DNA of 8,271 nt from Mycoplasmataceae bacterium (GTDB lineage: Bacteria; Bacillota_I; Bacilli_A; Mycoplasmatales; Mycoplasmoidaceae): positions 1-8,271 of the forward strand of contig JAITJR010000086.1 of NCBI GenBank assembly GCA_031278855.1, given 5' to 3'. Both the position numbers and the translations under genes were made by a program. Below, piece after piece: positions 1 to 7,995 of this stretch; positions within the stretch are counted from its first letter, which is position 1, and the number at the start of each line of letters is the position of its first letter. Below the pieces are notes generated by a model, which worked only from the letters and a program-made list of their open reading frames with translations, was not told the origin of the DNA and did not search any database.

Positions 1-3
1 ACC

Positions 4-41
4 AAACAAGCTTTAGCCATTTTGGGTAAAGCTTGTTTTTT
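4..41 (+). terminator. intrinsic terminator of an upstream gene
   Basis: A perfect 12-bp inverted repeat (AAACAAGCTTTA at 4-15, TAAAGCTTGTTT at 27-38) encloses an 11-nt loop, and a run of six T covers 36-41. This is the classic rho-independent layout for a plus-strand transcript whose gene lies left of the window. It separates that gene from the surface protein starting at 69, which therefore probably has its own promoter. Confidence 0.88.
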
Positions 42-68
42 GCTATTAGTAGTCTTAAGGGGTAAATC

Positions 69-1751
69 ATGAAAAGTAAGAATCAAAGTGAATCATTCAA
101 ATTTCAGCGCAAAGATGGGAAGCTTTATAGTCCTTATAACAATGGGTTAGCTAACAAGCAACACCAGATTTACAAACGCCGTAATAAAATCAAAGTTGCT
201 TTAGCGACTGGGGCGGCGGTTGTTGGTGTTGGCGGTGGGGTTGGGATCGGGTATGCGATTGGACTTCATCAAAATAATCCACCTACTCCAGCTCCAACTG
301 TTGTCAAAACATTAGACATTAAAGGAGCACATGATCTAGCTGTGCCTTATAAGAATACCTATAAATACGAGTGTAAAAACGGCACCTTAAGTGTGGATGG
401 AGTTTTACCAACAGGCTTCAAATTTGAAAATGACACTTTAACTTTTAGTGGAAACGCTCCAACCACATCTGGTTTTTTTAAACTCAAAGCCACTGCTAAT
501 GATGGTACTGGCAAAACTAAAACCATTACTATTACCTACTACGGTGTCTCCTCCATCGGTGAAAACAAATGCCGTTTTCTATACTCCGACGGTCGCGTAT
601 CCGATGAGCAAGACCTAACTATCAGCGACGCTGGAACCCTAACCCTATCCCCATCTGGCGACGAACAAAAAATTCTAAAAGCGGTATACTTCGGCGAACT
701 GAGCGGTGTCACCACCATCGGCGACAATTTCCTCATCAACTGCGCTGCTTTAACCACAGTGGATTTGTCTCCGTTAGTGAATGTGACTGCAATTGGGGAT
801 TGATTCTTAGGGGGTAATTTTGCTTTAACTTCCGTTGATTTATCACTGTTAGTGAATGTGACTACAATTGGGGAATATTTTCTGGCAAGTAGTTTTTCCT
901 TAATTGCGGTGGATTTGTCGAAGTTAACTAAAATAGAGTCAATTGGGACAGGTTTTTTAGGGAAAAATGAATCACTAAACTCGGTTGATTTACCAGTTAA
1001 TACAAAATCAATAGGAGATTATTTTCTAAACGAATGTGATGTTTTAACTTCGGTGGATTTGTCGAATTTAACTAAAATAGAATCAATTGGGGATAATTTT
1101 CTCGGATATTGTCATGCCCTAACTTCGGTGAATTTACCTCCATTAGCTAAGGTGACTGCAATTAAGGATGGTTTTCTTAACGGTTGTAGCGCATTAACTG
1201 CGGTGGATTTGTCACCACTATCTAAAGTTATAACGATTGGGGATGAATTTCTTGACGGTTGTAGTGCATTAACTGCGGTGGATTTGTCACCACTAGCTAA
1301 AGTTACAACAATTGGGGATAATTTTCTCAGTAATTGTGGATCCATAACTTCCATCGATTTATCACCGTTGACTAAACTAACGATAGTTAACGATTATTTT
1401 CTCGCTTGATGTTACTCCTTGACTTATGTTAATTTATCACCGTTAGCGAATGTGACTGCCATTGGGAATGGTTTTCTCTATAGTTGTACTACTCTAGCTT
1501 CGGTAGATCTATCGTCTTTAGTTCTAGTAACATCGATTGGCAATGGGTTTCTTGGTTATTGCTATGCTTTAACATCTGTCACAGTTGGTGATGTCAATTT
1601 TAGTAATATAACTATAGGTCAGTCAAATGCTTTAGTGGGTGTAACTAATTTAACTACTAATAAAATCTATGGCAAAAAAGCCAATGCATTCAAAACTAAA
1701 ATTAACAGTGTTAATAATAACGTAGTATCTAATTGAAATATAAACGAATAG
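69..1751 (+). CDS. membrane-anchored BspA-type leucine-rich-repeat surface protein
   Basis: Probable surface protein of 560 residues when TGA is read as Trp (W245, W447, W556); it stops at TAG 1749-1751. Start ATG 69 has an AAGGGG ribosome site at 57-62. Residues 1-41 are basic and hydrophilic; about 42-66 form one Gly/Ala/Val-rich membrane segment, with no lipobox or cleavage site, so the N-terminus should be inside and the rest outside. A Pro/Thr linker (71-77) leads to an Ig-like domain of He_PIG type (about 95-158; LPTGFKF, FSGNAPTTSG). Residues 203-500 are leucine-rich repeats of 25 residues with consensus LTsVDLSpLaKVTtIGdnFLxxC, the BspA/TpLRR (LRR_5) pattern. The C-terminal 60 residues are polar and Asn/Lys-rich. 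The family often serves in adhesion or protein binding; the ligand here is unknown. W245 and W447 fall inside repeats whose flanks stay in register, so these TGAs are not breaks. Residues 158-226 are encoded by GC-rich DNA unlike the rest. Confidence 0.9.
541..745 (+). other. GC-rich mosaic block inside the surface-protein gene
   Basis: Counting bases over 541-720 gives 92 G/C of 180 (51%), against 19/60 just before (421-480) and 21/60 and 18/60 in repeats after it (841-900, 961-1020). Codons switch to C-ending forms (TCC, ATC, GAC, ACC). The block covers residues 158-226, the junction between the Ig-like domain and the repeats plus the first repeat. The reading frame and protein logic are continuous, so this is a compositional patch and not a separate gene. 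Confidence 0.8.
750..1568 (+). repeat. array of 25-codon leucine-rich-repeat units
   Basis: Eleven consecutive units (residues 228-500 of the surface protein), ten of 75 nt and one of 69 nt (nt 975-1043), each beginning at the LTxVDL motif; a twelfth degenerate unit precedes them. Units 1181-1255 and 1256-1330 are the closest pair, differing at 9 of 75 positions by direct comparison, which suggests recent tandem duplication. Because units are whole codons, gain or loss by slippage or recombination would keep the reading frame and change only protein length. Confidence 0.88.
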
Positions 1752-1764
1752 CGAGTTTATTTTT
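1740..1764 (+). terminator. weak candidate terminator around the stop of the surface-protein gene
   Basis: ATAAAC (1740-1745) pairs with GTTTAT (1755-1760) around a 9-nt loop that holds the TAG stop (1749-1751), followed by T up to 1764. The stem is only 6 bp and AT-rich, so termination may be partial and read-through into eno is possible. Confidence 0.35.
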
Positions 1765-1782
1765 CACATTTACATTTATAAT
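1754..1782 (+). promoter_or_regulatory. promoter of the eno-pfkA-pyk operon
   Basis: A perfect -10 box TATAAT lies at 1777-1782. The -35 is poor (AGTTTA at 1754-1759 gives a 17-bp spacer), as is common in mollicutes. Transcription would begin near 1789, giving a leader of about 29 nt with the ribosome site in it. No riboswitch-like structure or operator is visible in this short leader. Confidence 0.65.
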
Positions 1783-1807
1783 ACCTACCAATTTTAATGA
1801 ATATTGT

Positions 1808-1813
1808 AGGAGA
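1808..1813 (+). promoter_or_regulatory. ribosome binding site that fixes the eno start
   Basis: AGGAGA sits 4 nt before ATG 1818. An in-frame upstream ATG at 1797 would lie about 8 nt from the predicted transcript start, has no such site, and would add seven residues ahead of the usual enolase N-terminus (MFDKIKSI...), so 1818 is preferred. Confidence 0.8.
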
Positions 1814-1817
1814 AAAT

Positions 1818-3170
<1,353 letters not shown>

Positions 3171-3172
3171 TT

Positions 3173-4153
3173 ATGCGTATTGCTGTTTTAGCTTCAGGTG
3201 GTAACTCTCCCGGCATGAATAATGCTGTCATCACATTAGTCAAATCTGCCCGATTAAATAAAATTGATATTAAACTAATTTATAACGGATATCAAGGCTT
3301 ATTAGACAATCAATTTTACGATGCCGATATCCGTACATTAGAAGATTTTAGTACGCGTGGTAATATAGTAATTGGGACTGCCCGTAGTAAAGACTTTTAT
3401 CAAACTGAATACAAACGTAAAGCTGTAAAAATTTTAAAAAAACAAAAAATTGATGTTTTGGTAGTAATTGGTGGTGATGGATCATACAAGGGAGCGGCGG
3501 GATTAGCTAATCTTGGTATGAAAGTAATGGTGTTGCCTGGCACCATTGATAACGATGTCGCATCAACCGATTCAACCATCGGTTTTTATTCGTGCTTACA
3601 CACCATTGTTGAATCCATTGATAAAATTCGCGATAGTTTCGATTCACACTCTGGTATTTGTTTTGTGGAAGTAATGGGACGAGGGTTCAGTGATTTAGCA
3701 GTCCAAGCGGGAGTAGCCACTATTGCCGAAGCCATTATTACAAGTGAGAATGTGTTAAGTGCCGAAGAATTTGTCGCCATTGCTAACGAAACCAAAAAAA
3801 ATAAAAAACGTTCTTGTATTTTTGTAATCACCGAAAAAATTTATGGTGCGAACGGATTACCATCTTTAGATGACCTTGCTAAAGAAGTAGAAAAAATAAC
3901 TGGTCGAGTGACACGAGTTAATGTCATTGGACACATGCAACGTGGTGGTGTGCCATCAGCGTCAGATCGTTATTGAGCTTCCATGATGGCAAACCATTGC
4001 ATCAAATGTATTAAAGAAAAAAATTTTAATCGAGCCATCGGTGAAGAACGACGTCAGTTGATTGATGTCGATATTTTTAAAGCCATTGCCATGCCGCACA
4101 AGCATAATCGCACCGAATTAGCTAGTGAATTTCAGAAAATTAATAGGATTTAA
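3173..4153 (+). CDS. pfkA: ATP-dependent 6-phosphofructokinase
   Basis: Phosphorylates fructose 6-phosphate to fructose 1,6-bisphosphate with ATP, the committed step of glycolysis. It has 326 residues, close to the usual 320, with TGA 3974-3976 read as W268. Family motifs in order: GGNSPGMN (9-16, ATP loop), GGDGS (100-104), PGTIDND (122-128, catalytic Asp D126), STDSTIGF, MGRGFSDLA (168-176) and GHMQRGGVPSASDRYW (253-268, sugar phosphate binding). The first motif has Asn where many PfkA proteins have Asp (GGDxPGMN), a small deviation I cannot interpret. The GGDGS motif indicates ATP use, not pyrophosphate use. It starts 2 nt after the eno stop with no clear ribosome site, so translation is probably coupled to eno; it stops 2 nt before pyk. 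The last 55 residues after W268 match the normal C-terminal region, supporting the read-through. Confidence 0.96.
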
Positions 4154-4155
4154 AT

Positions 4156-5679
4156 ATGAGTAAAGCTGCCCCAATCCGTGTCATCAGTTATTACAAGCGT
4201 ACCAAAATTATTGCTACGCTTGGACCTGCGATCACCCAAAAAATATGAACATTAGCTGCCTGAAAAGATCCGCAAAACGCCGCTATGGTTCGTCTTGCTT
4301 ACGAACGAATGGAAGGTATTTTAAAAGCTGGTGTTACTTGTGTCCGTTTAAACTTTTCCCACGGTTTATACGAAGAACAACAAGTTCGTATTAATATCGC
4401 AAGAGAAGTGTCAAAAAAATTAAATCGTAATATCTCCATCATGTTGGATACAAAAGGTCCTGAAATTCGTCTTGGACAAATTAAAGATGGGCCAGTACCT
4501 GTTAGTAAAAATAGTCTCATTACCATCTATACCAAAGAACAAATAATTGGTGATAGTACCAAATTCTTTGTGACTGATTCGACTGGTACCTATAACATGG
4601 CCAAAGACGTCAAAGTTGGTGGCATCATCTTAGTGGACGATGGTAAACTACAGTTAAAGATTACGGAAATCAATGTTGATCAAGGTTTGATTAAAACCAT
4701 TGCTCTAAATGATCACTCTATTAATGATAAAAAACGTATTAATTTACCTAACACCGAGTATTCGATGCCATTTATGTCCCAAAAAGATCGTGACGATATT
4801 TTGTTTGGAATTAAAAATAATGTTGACTACATTGCAGCTAGTTTTGTGAATTCCAAAGAAAATGTTCAAGAGATTCGTAACTTCTTAGATGCGAATGGCG
4901 GTTCCCAAATTCAAATTATTTCTAAAATCGAATCCACCCATGCCATTCGTAACATTGATGAGATTTTAGATGCCACCAATGGAGTGATGGTAGCTCGTGG
5001 TGATTTAGCTCTTGAAATTCCTTTTTATGATGTACCGTATTGACAAAAATATATTATTCGTAAATGTCGTTTAATTGGCAAACCTTCAATTGTGGCTACC
5101 CAAATGTTGGATTCTTTAGAACGTAACATTCAGCCAACTAGAGCAGAAGTGACCGATGTCTTTTTTGCAGTGGACCGTGGAGCTGATGCTACCATGTTAT
5201 CGGGAGAATCAGCCCAAGGGCAATTCCCAGTACAAGCTGTATACACCATGCGTCAAATTGATAAAAAATCTGAATTGCTATTTGATTACAACCGGGCTAT
5301 TCATTGATACTTTCCGAAAGCTAAATTACCTAAATACACAAAGAAAATTGCAAAAAAAATTGCCATTAAATGTTTACCCCACGGGAATGATATTGCTCCT
5401 ACTTTTACCTATAATTTTGTGGTTATTTTTACAAACGATAAACCAACGATTTGAACTATTTCTAACATTCGTCCCGCTGCGACCATTATTGTTGTAACCG
5501 ATGAGCCAGAATTATTAACTTGCTTTGGGATCAATTACGCGATTCAAACCCACTATGTAAAGGATTTGAATATCGCGAAAAATAATTATCAACAAGTAGC
5601 TCGTGAAGCAATTGATCGGTTTGAACCAGGCGAACAACGTGTAATTGCCTTTATTGATAAAAAATTTAAAAATATCTAA
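4156..5679 (+). CDS. pyk: pyruvate kinase
   Basis: Transfers phosphate from PEP to ADP, giving pyruvate and ATP. It has 507 residues with five TGA-encoded Trp (W31, W36, W296, W384, W433) and no TGG. Motifs in order: [11 protein letters not shown] (15-25), RLNFSHG (64-70), LDTKGPEIR (98-105), the B domain (about 107-200), ISKIES with catalytic K257, [12 protein letters not shown] (278-289) and [18 protein letters not shown] differs from the usual GDLGVE by two conservative changes. Between the ATLGPA strand and [14 protein letters not shown] there are about 15-17 more residues than usual (about 25-57, with W31 and W36), an insertion in the A domain. The C-terminal domain (about 385-507) is present but weakly conserved, so allosteric control by fructose bisphosphate, known in many family members, cannot be judged. 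It starts 2 nt after pfkA; AGG at 4145-4147 is a weak ribosome site. The stop lies inside a hairpin shared with the convergent ald gene. Confidence 0.95.
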
Positions 5680-5688
5680 ATTTTTTAT
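5657..5688. terminator. A/T-only inverted repeat, possible bidirectional terminator between pyk and ald
   Basis: ATAAAAAATTTA (5657-5668) and TAAATTTTTTAT (5677-5688) form a perfect 12-bp inverted repeat with an 8-nt loop. The right arm holds both the pyk stop (5677-5679) and the ald stop (complement of 5685-5687), only 5 nt apart. A six-base T run is available to either strand. The stem has no G or C, so it is thermodynamically weak; function as a terminator is inference from its place between convergent genes. Confidence 0.5.
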
Positions 5689-6833
5689 TTGATTAAATTA
5701 GCAATATCTTTGTATTCTAAATGCAATGCATCAGCAACAATTTTGTTAGTAAGATATCCTTGATATGTAACGATGGCGTCTAACAAAACAGGATTGTCTT
5801 TTATCACACTCAAAATATTTTCGCCTTTTAATTGCTTTAAAAATTTGTTAGTTAAAATATCACTAATTGCCACACTAACACTGTGCGGGAATAATGACGG
5901 AATGTTTTCAATCATGAAATGTTTAACCCCTTCAATGATGTAATGTGGTCGCTGAAAAGTCGTTGGCTTTTTTTCAGTATCGCCAGCCACACCTTGATCG
6001 ATTGCTAAATCAATGATGACACTACCTTGTTTCATACTAACAACCATATTTTGTGTAATTCGCTTCGCAGTTAATGAGCCTGGAACCGAGTTAGTATTTA
6101 TTAATACATCGGTGGTAGGAACAATTTTACTTAAATCAGTGTAGTCAGCTTTAATAACTTGAAATTTAGCATCATTTAAGCGAGCTAGTGTTTGTAAATG
6201 ATGATCATTTTTAATTTGATGAGTTAATTGATCATCATTTTCCAAAATCGTTAAATTTGCTCCCAAACCCAAAATAGTTTTAGCAGCTTCTAATCCAGCA
6301 TAAGAAGCATTAATAATGGTAAACTCTGCTTTATTTGGATTGTGCTCAATGGTGCTAAAAGTCTTACCCATACCGAAGTCTGCTAGTTTGGATAAATTGT
6401 AAGCTCCTAATAACGCCCCAAATCTACCCTTAATTTGTTCATTAGGAATGATTAAAGGAAAAATACCATTTTCTTGAATCGCTTCTAAACCTAGAGCGGT
6501 TTGGTGCATTTTTAACAAGCGACTTAAAGTTTTAGGGTTATTAGCTAAATTAAATAATGAAATTAATAACTGATTGGGACTAATTGCTTTCAATTCACTT
6601 GCCGTAGGTTTACTAAGTTTTAGAATGATGTTGCTATTGCCAATACATATTTTGTTGTTATCAACAAGTTTGGCTCCAGCTGCTAAATATTCTTGGTCTT
6701 CAAAACCAGCTTCTTTCCCAGCGTTTTTAGTAACCACTACTTCGTGTTTATGAGCAACTAATGTTTTGACATCAGCTGGTACTAAAAAAACACGATATTC
6801 ATGATGATTTTCTTTTAATAATGCAATTTTCAT
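5685..6833 (-). CDS. alanine dehydrogenase homologue with altered active site
   Basis: AlaDH/PNT-family protein of 382 residues, the length of bacterial alanine dehydrogenase (about 371), which interconverts alanine and pyruvate plus ammonia with NAD. Similarity runs end to end: MKIALLKE...YRVFLVPA (R14), NAG-GFEDQEYLAAGAKLV (37-57), ILKLSKP (70-76), GRFGALLGAY (136-145), GLGANLTILE (189-198), SMKQGSVIIDLAIDQGV with D279, and a C-terminal TYQGYLTNKIVADAL region matching the family's THEG...VA end. Key positions differ: the catalytic His of the YLHLA motif aligns with N95 (FNLAN); the Lys of KVKEP aligns with S74, with a Lys next to it; the glycine-rich NAD loop reads NASYAG (175-180), not GxGxxG. 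Activity is therefore doubtful: it could be a divergent enzyme, a related opine-type enzyme or a pseudoenzyme. The start has an AAGGA site overlapping the stop of the small gene upstream. No Trp codons. Confidence 0.85.
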   Translation of the reverse strand: MKIALLKENHHEYRVFLVPADVKTLVAHKHEVVVTKNAGKEAGFEDQEYLAAGAKLVDNNKICIGNSNIILKLSKPTASELKAISPNQLLISLFNLANNPKTLSRLLKMHQTALGLEAIQENGIFPLIIPNEQIKGRFGALLGAYNLSKLADFGMGKTFSTIEHNPNKAEFTIINASYAGLEAAKTILGLGANLTILENDDQLTHQIKNDHHLQTLARLNDAKFQVIKADYTDLSKIVPTTDVLINTNSVPGSLTAKRITQNMVVSMKQGSVIIDLAIDQGVAGDTEKKPTTFQRPHYIIEGVKHFMIENIPSLFPHSVSVAISDILTNKFLKQLKGENILSVIKDNPVLLDAIVTYQGYLTNKIVADALHLEYKDIANLIK

Positions 6834-6842
6834 AATTAATCC

Positions 6843-7061
6843 TTAAGTAAAATGATAAATAATTATGCCAATAATAACACCAACGCATGCTCCGATCGCT
6901 ATGACTAGCAAAGCCATAATGGAATTAAATCAACGGTTTTCTGGTTTAACTTTGATCTTTTGAAATTCATCACCTGAAGGGATATTTTTAAAATCAATAT
7001 CGTGAAATGTGTCACTGGGTTGATCTAATGCTTTCTGTGCTTCTTGAGATGAATTATTCAT
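6843..7061 (-). CDS. small tail-anchored membrane protein, function unknown
   Basis: A 72-residue protein, too short and TGA-interrupted (W44) to show under the standard code. Residues 1-46 are hydrophilic and at first acidic (DTFHDIDF, SGDEF), then basic (KIKVKPENRW). Residues about 47-69 are one strong hydrophobic helix (MALLVIAIGACVGVIIGIII), followed by only YHFT. This is a C-tail anchor with the N-terminal part most likely in the cytoplasm. It starts 1 nt after the rpmF stop and ends 9 nt before ald; the ald ribosome site reuses the end of its stop codon, so all three are probably co-translated. An in-frame ATG at 7073 would add four residues and overlap rpmF; neither start has a clear ribosome site. 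The size and topology recall SecE, but the SecE WP motif is absent and the neighbours are wrong, so I do not assign it. Confidence 0.8.
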
Positions 7062-7062
7062 A

Positions 7063-7239
7063 CTATTTAACATTAATTATCTTACGCCCTTTGTAATGAC
7101 CACAGTATGGACAAACTTTATGTGGTTGAATAGGACGACCACACTTTTTACAAACCGTGGTGGTGGTTTGTTTTAAAGCGTGATGTGAACGACGCATACC
7201 TTTTCTAGATTTACTTACTCGTCTTTGCTGTACAGCCAT
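7063..7239 (-). CDS. rpmF: 50S ribosomal protein bL32
   Basis: Large-subunit ribosomal protein of 58 residues. The start MAVQQRRVSKSRKGMRRSHH is the typical basic bL32 N-terminus (family form MAVPxRRxSKxRKxxRRxH), with Gln where Pro is usual at position 4. A zinc ribbon follows: C30-x2-C33 and C43-x2-C46 (CKKCG, CPYCG), then YKGRKIINVK. All four cysteines are present, so this is the zinc-binding (C+) form. ATG 7239 has an AAGGA site at 7248-7244. It leads a three-gene minus-strand operon and is followed after 1 nt by the small membrane protein. Its usual upstream partner in Firmicutes, the DUF177 protein YceD, is not present on this strand. Confidence 0.96.
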   Translation of the reverse strand: MAVQQRRVSKSRKGMRRSHHALKQTTTTVCKKCGRPIQPHKVCPYCGHYKGRKIINVK

Positions 7240-7249
7240 AATTTCCTTT

Positions 7250-7515
7250 TCGTTTTAAGCCAATTTTAATATTGTCATAGATTATATTCGCAATATTATG
7301 ATGTGAATGGTAAAGTTATAACTATTCACCGAGTTTTAATTCATAAAATTGCTAAACACAAAAAAGGATGTATAGACATTTGTTTTGATTTAAAAGTTAG
7401 TTACTGATTTACTTTACCACCATACTTTAACACTGAACCCGCACATTAAGTTTAATTATTATTCACTAAAAATTAGTTGCTACGAAACTATCAAAGAATT
7501 AGCACATGATGGAAA
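7250..7515. other. gene-poor stretch with broken plus-strand reading frames
   Basis: No intact gene is visible on either strand with TGA as Trp. The plus strand has an open frame at 7270-7449 (59 codons, containing DVNGKVITIH and CIDICFDLKV) and an overlapping one at 7394-7519 (ending ETIKELAHDGN) in another frame. Joined by one frameshift near 7440 they would make about 80 residues of plausible protein, but there is no ATG in frame and no ribosome site. I do not recognise the product. The left part overlaps the rpmF promoter. Best described as intergenic DNA with a possible decayed gene. Confidence 0.45.
7281..7307 (-). promoter_or_regulatory. promoter of the rpmF operon
   Basis: On the minus strand a perfect -10 TATAAT lies at 7286-7281, with TTCACA (one mismatch to TTGACA) at 7307-7302 as a possible -35, spacer 15 bp, a little short. 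Transcription would begin near 7274, giving a leader of about 35 nt with the rpmF ribosome site in it. Confidence 0.6.
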
Positions 7516-7860
7516 TTAAACAGCGGTAGTTAAATCAACAAAATGTAAAGTATTACGATTAAAAAAACTAATTAGTGTAATGGTAACAGGATAAGTAATT
7601 CAAGTAAATATGAATAACCCTAAAGGGCTTGCTTTGCCAAAACCAAAAATAGCTTCTAGCAACACATTTAAATCACTAAGAAAAAATAAAGTTCCAGCAA
7701 TGCTATAAAGTAATCATTGCGATTCATGATATGTACATATTGCTCTTCATAACATGCACGATAAAAGCAATCCGTAGAGTGGCACTGCTATTTGAAAAAT
7801 AACTTCGACTTTCGCTTGGTGTGGGATTAACCATAGAAAGCAATATAACCAAACTTGGAT
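7516..7860 (-). pseudogene. remnant of a YhhN (lysoplasmalogenase)-family membrane protein
   Basis: An open frame of 114 codons reads on the minus strand from just after an in-frame TAA (7863-7861) to TAA 7518-7516, with three TGA Trp and two TGG Trp. It is hydrophobic with about four membrane helices. The segment YSIAGTLFFLSDLNVLL followed by a helix with LFIFTWITYP resembles the second half of YhhN/TMEM86 proteins (family pattern: GaLlFvlSD, then a helix near the C-terminus), enzymes that cleave the vinyl-ether bond of lysoplasmalogens. The family usually has about 200 or more residues; the first half, with its KP and GD motifs, is missing. There is no ATG until 7755 and no ribosome site, and the same frame continues above the TAA as hydrophobic protein (VIFYSLFSVNTTFWL), so a nonsense mutation plus 5' loss is likely. 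The family assignment rests on a short motif. Confidence 0.55.
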
Positions 7861-7899
7861 TTAAAGCCAAAATGTGGTGTTAACAGAAAATAACGAGTA

Positions 7900-7936
7900 A
7901 AAAATCACTGAATCAATATTTGGTTGAGTGATTTTT
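7900..7936. terminator. hairpin with terminator features on both strands
   Basis: AAAAATCACT (7900-7909) pairs with AGTGATTTTT (7927-7936), and AATCA/TGGTT can pair further inside after one G-G mismatch. T runs follow on both strands (five on plus, six on minus). No intact gene ends here on either strand, so it may have served the decayed genes to its left, or it isolates the gene at 7996. Confidence 0.6.
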
Positions 7937-7995
7937 CATTACTTCTCATACCTAATTATTGTAATCAATTTAATGTAAAGGTAAAAATATTTTTT

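Noticed and set aside
41..49. Extended -10 box TGCTATTAG as promoter of the surface-protein gene
   Set aside because: Its -35 position would fall inside the terminator loop and the transcript would start at the ribosome site; too weak to list.
1112..1354. Antisense open frame with its own repeats opposite the LRR array
   Set aside because: It is the mirror of the repeat DNA, with no ribosome site and no family resemblance.
801..1409. Surface-protein gene as three broken fragments separated by stops at 801 and 1407
   Set aside because: Both codons are TGA, the frame is unchanged and the repeats continue in register across them; under code 4 it is one gene.
1797..1817. ATG 1797 as the eno start
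   Set aside because: The AGGAGA site serves ATG 1818, the predicted transcript start is only about 8 nt before 1797, and the extra residues have no match to enolases.
5156..5497. Overlapping plus-strand frame within pyk
   Set aside because: It overlaps the well-supported pyk frame, including the conserved SGESA region, and translates to low-complexity hydrophobic sequence.
6843..7061. Small membrane protein as SecE
   Set aside because: Size and single C-terminal helix fit, but the conserved Trp-Pro motif before the helix is absent and nusG is not adjacent.
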